Notes under the pieces: generated by a model
Seen by the model: the letters and a program-made list of their open reading frames with translations, nothing else
Databases searched by the model: none
Told to the model about the DNA's origin: nothing
Translations under genes and position numbers: made by a program
In this document: positions 23,953-36,728 of the stretch, one piece after another
Numbering within the stretch: position 1 is the first letter of the stretch
Layout: each line of letters starts with the position of its first letter
Source of the DNA: Rotaria sp. Silwood1
Taxonomy: Eukaryota; Rotifera; Eurotatoria; Philodinida; Philodinidae
Direction of reading: 5' to 3'
Assembly (NCBI GenBank): GCA_905250075.1
Contig: CAJNOP010000039.1
Coordinates: 218,162-282,161, forward strand
Length of the DNA stretch: 64,000 nt

Positions 23953-25247
23953 GACAAAGTATCTGGAAAAGTGTTCGTGCATTATCACATACTTCTATTC
24001 AATACTTTACTGATTTAAATATGTTTCCGTCGACACCACCCTCAACCAACCGATATGAGTTGCGAACCCAACGTATATCTACTAGAACATTCATCGTGTT
24101 ACTTGTTCTTTTGTTCACCATACTTCTCATCTACACATCAATAGTGAATGTCATTAAAACAATCAGAGTCCAAGTCCCTGATCTCAATCAATACAAACAA
24201 CTTTACTTTCGATATCCAGAAACCTTGGTATGCCCTTGTACAAAGATATCAATCAACTACAATACGTTTCTAGATGTCAACCACACATTGCATCAAGTAT
24301 GCAGTAGTTATTTTGTTACAGATCAATGGCTTTTCTTTATTGTTAACTCTTTGGGTGAATGGCGTTGGACAGATGATTTTCGAATCACAGGCCGCCAAGC
24401 ATTCCAAGCACTAAGAGCGCTATGTGAGTTAATCAAACAATCAATTTCCGAGAATCTCTTACAATTTTATGCAAGTAACTATGTAAGTGCTTTTGCTACA
24501 CCAGTAGATCTATTTCAATCACAATCTGAAGCATACATTCAACAGTTCATCTCGACAACAACCAACAGCTTCTCACTGTCGCTACGTCTAATACGTGATA
24601 CTACTCAAGTTAACGCTCTACTCTCAGCACTCAGAACCAATTGCCAACTCTATGTGCCGAATGGAACAGAAGATGTATACTATGAGTTAAAGATGTACGA
24701 TAACGGATGTAGATGTGCCTCTAGTAGTACATGTTCTACAAAATCAGTCATTTATGAGAATAATAACCGTTTATTACCATGGCCAGTACCGGGTTTCTAT
24801 ACTGGATGTTTTGTATTGGAATCTTTGCGCCAATCAAGTCTTGAATGTCTGTATGATGAAACATGTTTGGTTGAATTACAATATCGCATGGAATCGACGT
24901 CATCTATGAGTGCAACAGTATTGAATTCATCGGCATCAAGTCACTTTTTGATGAATACCACGATTGGAGCTCTTTTAGATCAACTGATGGTGGAAGAGTG
25001 GAAGTGGTCGATGACCTATGAGAATTACTATGAAGTTTGTGAACCATCAGAGTGTAGCTACACACTTACGACTAAAAATGAAGCTATCTACATAGTCACA
25101 ATACTTATTGGTCTGATTGGAGGCTTGGTAACAGCTTTGAAACTCATCGTTCCACGGGCAGTTATCATCATAGAAAAATACATTCGAAGAAGAAAAATAA
25201 ATATTGTAAGAGAAATACCTAATACTGTACCAAAAGTATTGGATTAA
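23953..25247 (+). CDS. Two-transmembrane Cys-rich protein, tandem family copy 3 (main exon)
   Basis: This is the most diverged of the three copies. It follows a TTTTTAG acceptor and begins IWKSVRALSHTSIQYFTDLN, then PPSTNRYELRTQRISTR and a helix (FIVLLVLLFTILLIYTSIV). The central conserved blocks (CPCTKISINYNTF, VSAFATPVDLFQSQSEAYIQ, WPVPGFYTGCFVLESLRQSS) are kept. The variable patch reads YVPNGTEDVYYELKMYDNGC. The C-terminal helix is shared, but the cytoplasmic-like tail is replaced by a longer basic one (IRRRKINIVREIPNTVPKVL). The order and orientation suggest an array grown by unequal exchange. Function is unknown. Confidence 0.8.
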
Positions 25248-26322
25248 AATGAAGAATTCTATTTAAAGCATTCGTAATTGTAATCAACGCTTTTGTATTT
25301 CCTTCTCTGCTTTTGTGTTCTTGTGGATGTAGCTCATCTTCTAAACTCGCTTTCGTCTTGATGTTAAACAGATTATTCTAACCTTAGTATAATATATTTA
25401 TGAAATATCTATGTATGTGATCATGACTAGACACCAACTATGCGTTTTGGTAAATAGGTATGCTCCTCTCAAACATGCAAACCAATTAAAAATTAAATAG
25501 CTGTAGGCGATTTGAAAATTTATCTTTGTATCCATAAGTAACAATTCTGTGCACTGACTAAACTCTTTCCTGAATTAGAAAGCTAGCTATATGATGGTAG
25601 TCTAATAGTTCAGGAGAGACTTGCAATTACTTTTATCCAACTTTTGCTAAAGAAAAGTGTGTATCAAAGTAGAAACTTGTGTTGGAGAGTGTCAGCATGT
25701 GGATGAACAGAACATACACCTCTCAAACTCATACCCACAACCAACAAACTACAATCCAATTTTTTTATAACTTGATAGACTTATTGTTTGTGGAAAAGAA
25801 GTATTTTCATAGTATTCATTTGAAATAAGATAAATGATGATCCAAGAATAAAATCTGTCTATAGTAAGAAAAATTGCAGTTACGGATGATGATCAACGAT
25901 ACTTAAATCAACAAAGAAGATTCAATTGTTCATAGGATGAAATTTTAGTTGTTTGCCCTTCGAAACACGATTCCATTCAAATCAAATGTCATAATCAGTA
26001 AAAAGAATCGAAATCAAATATAAATCAAAGTAATGCATTATAAATATTTTCGGAATAAATTTACAACGTTTATTGTTTGTTTAAATTTAGTAAATCAAAT
26101 CATGTGAACACCACAAATGTGTAAAGTCAATGACACTGAACAATAACAAATGGACGTATGTGAACAAGCATTTATTGAATAACTATATTAGACTTCGTTT
26201 AGTTCTAAACTTATGTAATAATAGTGCTTACCAATGATATTATTAAATAAAAGGATTGCATCATAACTTTGACTTCTTTATGTTTATCAATAGCACATCT
26301 GTTCACATTGTTGAATTAAGTT
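25248..26322. other. Gene-free AT-rich stretch
   Basis: No repeat or gene recognised between the two-TM array and the GTPase relic. Confidence 0.35.
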
Positions 26323-27358
26323 ATGTTCTTTTTTATGCTGAGACTTCCAAATTGTTATATGTTATATGTACTCGATTTTAATAACAGATTACGTTTACAT
26401 TTAATTGATACACCTGATATTGGTGACGTGCGAGGAATCCATCAAGATGTGAAAATTATGGATCAGATGCTGACTGACATCAATAATTTATGTCATTTAA
26501 ATGCTATTTGTTTATTACTCAAATCAAATGCTTCTCGATTAAATGTTTTTTGTCGTTCATGTGTTAATCAACTATTAATTTATTTAACATCAATTGGTTA
26601 TAATAATATTATTTTTTGTTTTACAAATGCTCGAAGAACTTCCTGTGCATCATGTGACATTGATATATCTATGCTAACTCGACCTCTTATAGAAACATAC
26701 GTTTAATAAATTATCATTCGAAATTATATTAAGCTAAATTAATTGCTAATGAAATGATATTAAACACAAATCCAGTGGATACTGACATGTGTACTTATTG
26801 TACGCAAATTAATATCGTCGACGTATATAGGTCCATCTTGGTTAACTCAATATAAACCACCCATTTTGAAAACTAATACAAATCAACATCATTGCTATTC
26901 AAAAAATGGAAGACATGTTTTAATTGGATCTATCGTAACAAATGAATTTGTTGCACAATCAACAGATCTTAAAAATAAACGATAGCAAAATTCTTTTCAG
27001 AATTTTTTATTTAAATGTGATCGACTTTTTCATTTCTTACAACAACAAGGACTGTCAAGTCAGATTGATCCATTTCTACCTATATTCAAACGATTTCTTA
27101 AAGAAGAACAACAAATTTCTCAGACTTGTAATATAAATTCGAATATGAACGAATAAGCACATGAAGTATTCAACTCGACAAAAACAAATACATCAAGAAA
27201 ATAGTCAACAATTATTTGGATCAAATGAAAGCCTTTCATTTGACCAAGCCTATCAAATAATTAGTGAATTGGTAACCATACCAAGAGTTAAGAAACAAAT
27301 CAATGGTATTAAGAGAAATCGTCAATTAAAAATGCAAGAACATGAATGTAGAATATAG
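26323..27358 (+). pseudogene. Broken P-loop GTPase (bdelloid AIG1/septin-like type)
   Basis: The first open part (to 26706) carries RLRLHLIDTPDIGDVRGIHQ, a Walker B/G3-like segment in which DTPG reads DTPD, then HLNAICLLLKSNASRLNVFC and NNIIFCFTNAR, which contains the TN.R stretch expected near G4. After the stop, matching pieces continue in shifting frames: CDRLFHFLQQQGLSSQIDPF near 27013, and SLSFDQAYQIISELVTIPRV with VKKQI near 27230. At least three frame changes and several stops show that it is dead. The N-terminal P-loop exon is not visible. From memory such GTPases are numerous in bdelloids. Confidence 0.65.
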
Positions 27359-28801
27359 TGGCGTATTCAGATGGGGACTGGAGGAGCCTCAGCCCTCCCC
27401 TCCCCCCACGGAGAGTTTAGCACCCTCTACGAAAATTCCTTTTCTTGTATCTTTGCTAATTAACACACTTATTATTTGCAGCATGCAGTGTGGTTTATTT
27501 TATTTCTATGTAATAGGATATCAAAAGATAATCAATAATTATTCTTTTTTTGAATCTTTAGACACTTCTTGTAAACAAGAGTGTAAAAGTTAGTGTAGGG
27601 TCAAAAAAGTAATATGTTTAAAAAGATTTGCATGCAAAAGAATAGTTAATTTAATTGTACCTTGTGAAGAATGAATCGTTTTGTGCACGCATTTTTTTAT
27701 TACAATATAACACTTTCATTGAGCACAGATCGTTAATTCATGCAAAATAATAAGAGAATGACCTTTAATTCTTATTTTCCTTTATTTGCGGAAAAGAAGA
27801 GTAAGCCTATACATTCGAGCTTTGATCATAGTATCAATAATGAAAATGTTATTTTACAATCATTTGATTCATACATATCTGTCACTATTGACAAACTTGC
27901 TACAATTTCTCAAATAAAATCGTCTCAAAATCAGAAATGCAGTATCTGCTGGTGTGTGCGAATCTGCGTTTGGAGAAATCTTTTCCAATGAGAGAAATTT
28001 TCAAAAATATTTTGTTTTTGAGACACGTTTTTGAAAACTATTGTCTAGGAATGCTTGTTTGAAACTATTGAGTCTATAGAAACTCTTCCATCTTGTTTTG
28101 CATTCGAGGCAGTGTCCCTTTTTACAGTAGATTCTGCACCTCAGCTCAAAATGCTACCATTGAAAACGAACAAAACATATACCTTAAAGAAAAAACTTAA
28201 TAGTGAAATATCTACTGATATTTTATTGACATCATTCATTCATGTCAAGATTCACCGACTCAACCAAAGCTTATTTCTTATCCAAGAAATCATGAAAATC
28301 GATCATTCATGGTGACTTGGTTTCATGAACGACCATGACTAGAATACTCAATCCAAAGAAGTCGTAATTACTGTTATTATTGCTGTCATTTCAGTGTATC
28401 AATGTCATCATCAAATAAAATGTCTCAAACTGATGCATCCGTCAATAATGGATTTCAACATTTGAAAAAAGCTCTTGATAAATTAAAAGGCTTTCATCAA
28501 CATTTAAAAACTCACAGTCGTATTTTAGTAGGAAGCAATTATGCAGTTGATCTACAAAAGGCACAATCACAAGCAATATTATATATATGTTAGACAAAGG
28601 TGGAATAAAACAGATACCTCGAAACCGAGAGCGACTAACGAAAATTGCATCAGTCTTATTATATGTATTTATACTTCTTTATTGTTTTCGTTACATTGTC
28701 CAAAAAGAGTTCAAATCCTTTATATTCAGCTTCATGAAAAATACGGAGCTGAGCGCCCACGCCCCCCTCCCCCCTTACGAGATTTTCTGGCTACGTCTCT
28801 A
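27356..28801. other. Possible decayed hAT-like insertion behind the GTPase relic
   Basis: The left edge TAGTGGCGTATTCAGATGGG and the inverse of the right edge (TAGAGACGTAGCCAGAAAAT) resemble the CAGTGGCGTA ends of many hAT elements. GC-rich runs of C or G lie next to both edges. No matching 8-bp duplication was found. Inside are small frames (27740-27991, 28055-28315, 28402-28593, and 28587-28802 with one hydrophobic helix), none of which I recognise. Treat the boundaries as tentative. Confidence 0.3.
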
Positions 28802-29300
28802 GTTTGAACCACGCAAGTTCTACTAGCACAGAGCAGATGTTCTTATCAGTTAGACTAGAAGTTAGTAAGAGTTCCCGATTTTAGAATCACTACAAAATAT
28901 TCTAATTGTAACTTCATGCAATATAATCGACAGATAATAAAAATTTGAGCATATGCATAACTCGATGTGCTGGACAAAAGTTTTAAAAGATCAAGAGACT
29001 GGATACTCTTTCTGAGCTGTAAACCATGCGTGAAGAGCGAAAAAAATTGTTGATGCTACAAGAAAAATATTCGTACATATTTCTACTGACAGATAGAAAG
29101 TAAAAGAAAAAAAAATTATGCATTGCTGCGTATACTATACATAAGTGCAACAATATCTTCGTTCTCCTCTTGATTTTTTCTGCGTATCTGGACGTCACCA
29201 GAGCGATTGATTCAGTCACAAGCATGTTGTTTATCGAAAGTCACACCCGATATCATTCGATTTTTATTCATCAGCCCTTCAAGTCTACTGGCCTGGTATA
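28802..29300. other. Gene-free stretch before the sulfotransferase relic
   Basis: AT-rich, with no motif. An acceptor-like CTTTTCAG ends at about 29311. Confidence 0.35.
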
Positions 29301-29311
29301 CCTTTTCAGAT

Positions 29312-30025
29312 AGTTTTAAAAATAACTGAAGTACTATTTGAACGCAGTAAGTTTCACAGTCAAGAAACTACTTCTGATAATGTCGATTATCTACGTATGA
29401 TTGGAGCTGGATTATCAAGAACGGGTACGACATCAGTCAAGGCTGCTCTTGAACTACTCGGTTTTGGTCCTTGCTATAAAATGACCGAATTATTTAAGCA
29501 GCCTCAACAAAGCATACTATCTACACAAGCATTAGATGGACATAAGACAGACTTTTATGAATTAATGAAAGGACATGGATCATCAGTAGACATTCCAGAA
29601 GCTCTATTTTACAAATAATTTCATTGAATTTATCCTAAAGCCAAAATCATACTTACAGTACGTGATAGTAGTGAAAAATGGTTTAAAATTTTCAAGAACA
29701 CTATTGGACCTATAGGCTTGGATATGTTTTACTTTATTTCCGTTTATCCTATTCAAAATTTGCGCTTATGATGTGTTTTTGCTAGAAAGCTGTTTAAATA
29801 GTGGATTATTGAATACGATGAAATCGGCCGTAAACTCTATGAATTATACGATGCTGACGTAATCAAAGAATGTAAACAAGAAATACTTATATTCAATATT
29901 AAAGAAGGATGTGAACCATTATTCAAATTTGTGAATGTGTCGATTCCAAAAGACATTCCATTTCCTCATGAAAACGACACTAAACATATTAAAAATATGA
30001 TTTTTGCAGCTAAAGCAATGAGATG
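29312..30025 (+). pseudogene. Sulfotransferase-family pseudogene (Sulfotransfer_4 type)
   Basis: After an acceptor-like CTTTTCAG the frame reads to MIGAGLSRTGTTSVKAALEL, the PAPS-binding SRTGTTS loop of the family, followed by LGFGPCYKM and DIPEALFYK. Two in-frame stops at 29616-29627 interrupt YK..FIE..YPKAKIILTVRD, and the frame then runs to a stop after YPIQNLRL. A later piece, EYDEIGRKLYELYDADVIKE and on to FNIKEGCEPLFKFVNVSIP, ends at TGA 30025. About 50-60 residues of the usual middle part are missing. Intact relatives would transfer sulfate from PAPS; this copy is disabled by stops and a deletion. Confidence 0.75.
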
Positions 30026-30976
30026 AACTGCTTGGACGTTAATTGCTCTAGCAATAACTGTTGCGATTAAGTTCTTTTCTTGACTGATTCATTTTTAATA
30101 ATTCTGAACTTTTTATTAACAAGTGACGTAGGAACTATAACAGATCGCTATCTCAACTAATATACATTGAATTAATTCGCTTTTTTTGCTCATTCTAATG
30201 TGATTTTAGAGAAACCAACTAGCTATATAATATTAGAATCACAGTGCTATCATTTTTTTTTGCTTGTTTAAAAGAAAAAATCTGAAAAACTTCGCAAAGT
30301 TGTATTAATAGATTCCTAGTTATCATAAATAAAACTTATCTTCTTCATAAAAACAGCTAGTGTTTCCTGTAATAGATTTCATTTGAAAGCCTTGAATTTC
30401 GTATCGAATGATTCATTACTAATATATAAAATGAGCATGTTTTTAAGTTGTCAAAATGGTCGTCTTTTGTGAATGAAAAAAAAACTGCTTAATTACGTTT
30501 AATTGGCTTTTTACATGCATATCACAAGTAACGATCAAAAGAAAAACAACTTTTCTTCTTATTTATGATAAACATTTTTTTTTACACAAAATTCAACGTA
30601 AATATTTTTCTACATAATCATACATAACATGGTTACATTGCTAATCAATAATAATAAGACAAATATGTCAACCATTCATGAGAATATTTAACCATTATTT
30701 GATCAGGGTTTCGAATCAATGAAGCATATCATTATGAAAAAATATCGCATACATTAATAGTCAATACTCAGTCGTCGCGTGTTTTCAATATTTATTCTTT
30801 ATTTTCCAAATAAGTATATTGTTTCCTTCATCGATAATCTTTTCACAAAAGATATATAACAATAGAAATTTATTTTTACTCAATAAAACATATTGATTTG
30901 TATGATTAATTTCCATTTGAATCAGAATTTCTTTTCTTTTGTATTAAGATAATTCTTAATTAGAATAAATGTACAA
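30026..30976. other. Gene-free stretch, 5' flank of the ARM-TIR gene
   Basis: Very AT-rich. No element boundaries or conserved motifs recognised. Confidence 0.35.
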
Positions 30977-33900
30977 ATGGATTCAGCTATAAATGAATAT
31001 TGTACAAAAATTTCTAATCAAAGACAAACAATATTACCTGAACAACTTAAAACTTTATTTGATTTAATTGTTATTGAATTAAATAAAAATAATAATAATT
31101 TAACAATTGATAATGATTATTGTAAAATAATTGATACATTAAAAAATTTGCGTGGTGTGACTTTAATCGATCAATTAATTGTTAATAATGAACTTTTTCA
31201 TCTAATACAAAATTTCTTAATGAATATATTAAATAAATGGTTTAAAGATGGTATTATTTTAACTGATAAAGATGAATATCTATTTCAAAAAATCGTTGAA
31301 CTGTTTTCTAAAATGATAGAACATTTACGAAAAACAAATCAAGTTTCATCATCAACTTTTAGAACATGGTTTTTAAATGAATCATTTTTCAAAACAATAG
31401 CTTCAGTATTAGAAGATATATCGATTAATTCATATAAATATTTGGATCAAGATCAAACTATGCGAAGTTTAAGTATGTTGATAGAATCGATTGAAAGTTT
31501 TCAAGCTAGTAATGATCTTATTCGAAATAATCCAACTGTATTATTATTAGTTGATCCTATAATAAAATGTCTTTGTTCTTCAACTTATATAAATACATTA
31601 AAACAAATCGATATTAAATCAAGTGATCGAAATGCATTTGAAGATTTTATACTAGGTACATGTCCATGTTATTGTGCATGGAATAGAGGAAAAGGTCAAA
31701 TAATAATAATAAATGCATTATGTTTAAATAATATGTTAAAATCTTATCAAGAAATCTATGATTTATTTTTACCAACAATTGATAATTGGGAATATGCTTT
31801 AATGGAATCAATTTTCTATATGACAGCATTATTACGTTATGTTGCTTTTTATCCTTCAACACGAGAATATTTAAAAACAAATTTAAAATTAATTGATTCA
31901 ATGTTAATTATATTAAATTCAAATTGTTTATTAGATAATGTATTAACAACAACAGATTATAATTCCGAAACAAATTTAACTGATTCAGCTATTTCATTTA
32001 TATTTAATTTAACGCATGATTTTGAAATGTTAACCATTATTAAAGACAATCCATTTTTTTCAAAAGAAATATTTCTTAAATTAAAAAATTCACAAGTTGA
32101 TCGAGTTAAATTACATGCTTTAATGATTTTATCGAAAATACTTAATGAACAAGATATTTTAAATCTAGATCATATTGATGAATTAACATCGATTTTTATT
32201 AATTATTTATCTAGGGCTATGAATGATCCATGTCATACTTTTGAAGATGTTCCTGTTGAACATTTATTGGTATCTTTAAAAGGTATTTTCTTCTTAATAG
32301 AAAATAGCGATGATTTGCTTTTTACAACAAATTTTGTTTGTGTAAAATCTTTACATGATTTAAATATGAAATTTATAGGATTTTTTATTAGCAAAATTAT
32401 GATTCATATAGAAGTTTCATGACAAATGAAATTTATTATCGATTGACGAGAGCTTTTTGTCTTCATAAATTGGATATATATTGTTTCTCATGTATTTAAC
32501 CATTCAGAGTATCTTCCAAATAAAAATCAATACAGTAAAAAATGCGTATATTGAATACATCTGTAAAGTGTTAGCGAATAATATAGTCAATTGAAGAAAT
32601 TATTTTTCTGAGTGTCAAATGTAGACAAAATGTTATTTCCATTCATTCTGTACAAGTATTAACTAAAGAAAACTGAAGATTTTATGTCTTTACCTGTAGT
32701 CTTTGTAGTGGAAAGATTTCTTTCTGAATAAATCTCTTCATAAAATATATCTTCAGTTGTAAATACACTTGTGTTTTCAAATCTTTAGGATGATAGGCAT
32801 ACACAGCTGCAAGGTTTATTTACTCTAATGTTTCGCAAAACTTTTGCTTATGATCTCTCTCTAATAGAATTTTTTGAAATACACAAGTATTAACAATAGA
32901 GTCAAGATTTGGAAAAGTTCAAAATTAGACTTATAGGGAAAATATCATATCAACAAATAAAATTTTCTTAAATTGACTCTAAATTCACAAAGTTTCAATA
33001 AATTGATCAAGAGTTTGTTTTCATGAAACAACATTCGTACCTTCATCATATAAACGAGTTATCGAAAAGTTGATTAGAAATCAGACGCATGCATACATTT
33101 CCTGACGTGCATCAGAGCTTAATTTACAAATAAAACTTGTTCTCTAAGCAAACAAATTAAAATATTTCAATTACAGAAATACAAAACTGAAAAAATGATT
33201 CATTGTAACTTGTTTTCCAAGTTTCATTAATAATTTTTTGATCTAATAAAATTTTATACATTTAGCATTTATTCAACACGATGAAATAAAAGAAGAAATT
33301 GCAAGACAAAATTATCTTAGTTTATTAATAAGATGTGTAACACAAAAAGATCTTCATGTTGGGTTAGTTTTACAAATCTCATTAGAAATTATTTGGTTAT
33401 TAACATTTAATAATCAAATTTATGAAATGCTAATAAATAATTATGAAAGTATTTTTATTTATTTAAAAAATATTCTTATTAATTCAAAAGAAGAAGGTGT
33501 TCAAGCAGCTGCTAAAGGAATTTTATGGAAATTAGAAAATGAATCTAATCTTAAAAAGACTCTTGTTGACATACATGAAAATAATACTGACGATAACAAA
33601 TATGATATTATGATAAGTTATAGCCATTATAATAGAGATGTATGTCATCAAATTTATCGAAATTTAATTGATTTAAAATATACTGTTTGGCTTGATTTGG
33701 AAAATATGTACGGAAGTACATTTCAATCAATGGCACAAGCTATTGAAACATCAGATATTATTCTTATTTGTATGTCAAATCCATATAAACAAAGTGCTTA
33801 TTGTCGATCCGAAGCTGAATATGCATATACACGTCAACGTCTTATTATTCCATTAGTTATGGAAAAAAAATATCGACCTGATGGTTGGCTAGGATTTATT

Positions 33901-35268
33901 TGTGCTTCAAAACTTTATGTTGATTTTACTAAAACTGACTTTGAACAAGCATTTCAAAAGCTAATTTCACAAATTCAACTTCATCGTCAACAAACTTTAT
34001 CATCTTCAATGAAGAAATATGAACAGAAAACACCACTTACTCATGACGGTGTAATTAAACCAGAGATTGAGACTCATACAAATAATATCGAGCAGAACTC
34101 TCAAGTTGAAGAACAAGTAAGAATTTTACTTTTGATATACATCAATGTATTAAATAGTTAAGCTCCCCTTCTCAGTAATTGATCTTGCGTTTTGTACATC
34201 CAAATCATATCAAACTGATGCTCAAGACAGATAATCAACAAACAAGCATCAAAAATAGCTAATTTGGCAGCCACACATTTTCTATACCTTATCATTCTAT
34301 AGGTTCAATTCTTTTTATTTATTTGAAACAATATGCCAGACTGCAATGTCTGGCGAAGCCCTTCTTTTTAAATGCTTACTTTTCATGTGGTGATAACTGA
34401 GGAGCTAGATATGCATGATCTTTCACACAAAAGCAGTTGGTTATAATAAAGCTCCTTCGAGAATTCTGAAATAACCGATCTGAAAAGCATAAAGAGAAAA
34501 ACTTGCCAATGCGACATAAATAGTATAATAATTTCTACATCTTTATACGTGTCCTTTGAAATTTTATCATTTCGAAAACAATATTTAGGCTAGTTAGAAT
34601 GTTCAGTAGAAATCTTAGATTTATGAAATGCTTTGGGAAATTCTAGAAAGTTTCATCATGATCTAAGTACTGTTATGAAAGATTAGGCGTCGAGCTATCT
34701 TCGATTTTAAATATCTTGACGATAATTGACCGTTTTTTTTAGAGGACTGATCTTGAATATTTTCTTTTCTAAAATGTTGAATGCGAGTAAAAAGAAACTG
34801 AGATACGTTTTTATTCTAAACATTCAAAATTATGAAGTATTCGAAAGATGAATATTACATCTTTTCTTTAAAAAATATACATGGATTTAGGACATAGTTT
34901 CAAACAATGAAAACAATTATGATTGTCGATATATGGAATGTTGGACACATGAAGATATTTTAAATTTTCTTCATGATAAGAATTTAGAACTTTTGAAATC
35001 TCTATTTGAAAATGAACAACAATTTGATGGTCATTCTTTAATTATATTATATGAACGATGTCAATTAAACATTGAATCAAATTATCAATTATTAAATTCA
35101 CAATTAAATGATAGTCATAATGATCATTTACCATATGTTACCTATATTCGTTTTCTCAGTGAGCTACGAAAACAATTGAATCCAATTGATATTAAATATT
35201 GTATACGCTATTTTCTTTGGATTATCTTGAAAAAAATTCATCAAAAACTCTTTTCGTATTTCAAATAA
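30977..35268 (+). CDS. ARM-repeat/TIR/SAM-like protein, three exons, ~844 residues
   Basis: Exons 30977-32282, 33266-34116 and 34891-35268 join in frame (2535 nt, exactly 845 codons with stop). Donors are AAAAG|GTATTT and GAACAA|GTAAGA; acceptors are ACATTTAG and GGATTTAG. Residues about 150-540 are helical, armadillo-like. A TIR domain at about 547-670 starts KYDIMISYSHYNRDV, has WLDLENM, and keeps a Glu (about residue 618) in YCRSEAEYAY at the position of the NADase Glu of SARM1. The last exon encodes a SAM-like domain (CWTHEDILNFLHDKNLELL, FDGHSLIILYERC). The order ARM-TIR-SAM differs from SARM1 (ARM-SAM-SAM-TIR). NAD+ cleavage or innate-immune signalling is inferred. Introns of 983 and 774 bp are long for this genome. 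The gene looks intact. Confidence 0.85.
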
Positions 35269-35667
35269 ATAATATTCTGTACATAAATATGTTAATTATT
35301 TATTGTATAAAAAAGTAATTTTTTCTAATCATTAAATTCATATGTGAAAAAAAAGTGTTGTATTGTCATTGTCAAAGTTGAATAATCGTGTTGTATGACA
35401 ACAGTGATTAATCGAACGAAGTCATAAGCAAAGCTATATTCTTTTAAATATTTCTTCAATCAAGAAACCAAAGATAGCAGAAGATAACACTGCAATGTGT
35501 TGATCAACACATTACAATATGAATCCACCGTAGAAATTTTTTGTGATAGTCTTATTTATCCAGATCAAAGTCTTAGGCTACAGTTGGTTACAAACAGTAT
35601 AACGAAATATAAAAATCTTACAACTAACATTAATGAAAATAGATTCTTTTATTTAAAAACATACAGG
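35269..35667. other. Gene-free 3' flank
   Basis: AT-rich sequence between the ARM-TIR gene and a foldback element. Confidence 0.35.
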
Positions 35668-36277
35668 TAGTGTTTTATCCAGGATTTCTAGGTATGTTAG
35701 ATCTCAGGTTTGGAGCATGGGACCTAGATGGAACTTATGGAGGATCATATGGGAACTAAATGATCAGGTTTCATAAAAAAATTTTTGTGACTGCAGTTTG
35801 CGAAAAAAGAATAATTTTTTTGCTTGCTCCCCCGCTCCGGCCCCCGGGAAATTTTTTTAACCTTTTGTAGTATTCCGCCTTTTAGAATTTCATAGTAAAC
35901 TACATCGAATTTCATCGAAAAATAAGCATCCGTTCAGGAGTTATAATGTTTTGAGATTTTGCTAAAACTTTTGCAGCATTTGAAAAACTTTCAAAACATT
36001 ATAACTCCTGAACGGATGCTTATTTTTCGATGAAATTCGATGTAGTTTATTATGAAATTCTAAAAGGCGGAATACTGCAAAAGGTTAAAAAAATTTCCCG
36101 GGGGGCGGGGCGAGGGAGCAAGCAAAAAAATTATTCTTTTTTCGCAAACTCCAGTCACAAAAATTTTTTCATGAAACCTGATCATTTAGTTCCCATATGA
36201 TCCTCCATAAGTTCCATCTAGGTCCCATGCTTCAAAGCTGACATCTAACATACCCAGAAATCCTAGATAAAACACTG
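35668..36277. mobile_element. hAT-type foldback MITE, ~290-bp arms, 8-bp target duplication
   Basis: The left end TAGTGTTTTATCCAGGATTT and the inverse of the right end (CAGTGTTTTATCTAGGATTT) match; CAGTG is the hAT-type terminus. Flanking 8-mers are CATACAGG (35660-35667) and TATACAGG (36278-36285), 7 of 8 identical. The arms are nearly complementary along their whole length and meet around a ~30-bp loop near 35970. A GC-rich patch (CCCCCGGGAAA type) lies in each arm. It has no coding region. A transcript would form a long hairpin. Confidence 0.85.
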
Positions 36278-36404
36278 TATACAGGCAATATATATGATGA
36301 TGTAAAACAGTTTTGTTGATTATCAAAAGAATTTATAAAATGTTTGAAAATACAAACGATAATTATTTTTAACATTGTTTGATATTACCGATTTTTTTCA
36401 CTTA

Positions 36405-36726
36405 GTACAAGGTATATACAGAAAAATCGAAGAACGAAATACTAATTTGTTATATTGTTCATATGTAGTCCTTGTGCTCCTCGGAATACTCTAAATATTT
36501 CAGTGAAAAAAAAAGTGTTTCGTTTTAGAGATATCAATTCTTAAAAATCTGTCTCAAAGTCTACAAAGTCCTAAAATATTGACTTTTTTATTAAATTAAA
36601 CATCTCGACAAGGGAGCATTTTTGCCAATGACACTCTTAAAGTGTTCCGATGATGATGAGAACAACATTTGAGGAAAATTTCAAATTGAAATTTCGTTCT
36701 TCAATTTTTCGCTGTGCACCTTGTGC
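36405..36726. mobile_element. TA-flanked MITE with inverted ends
   Basis: The left end GTACAAGGTATATACAGAAA continues AATCGAAGAACGAAAT. The inverse of the right end reads GCACAAGGTGCACAGCGAAA then AATTGAAGAACGAAAT. TA flanks both (36403-36404, 36727-36728). It is 322 bp and non-coding. Confidence 0.65.
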
Positions 36727-36728
36727 TA

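Noticed and set aside
27356..28801. Confident hAT element
   Set aside because: Ends resemble hAT but no 8-bp duplication and no transposase; kept only as a tentative region.
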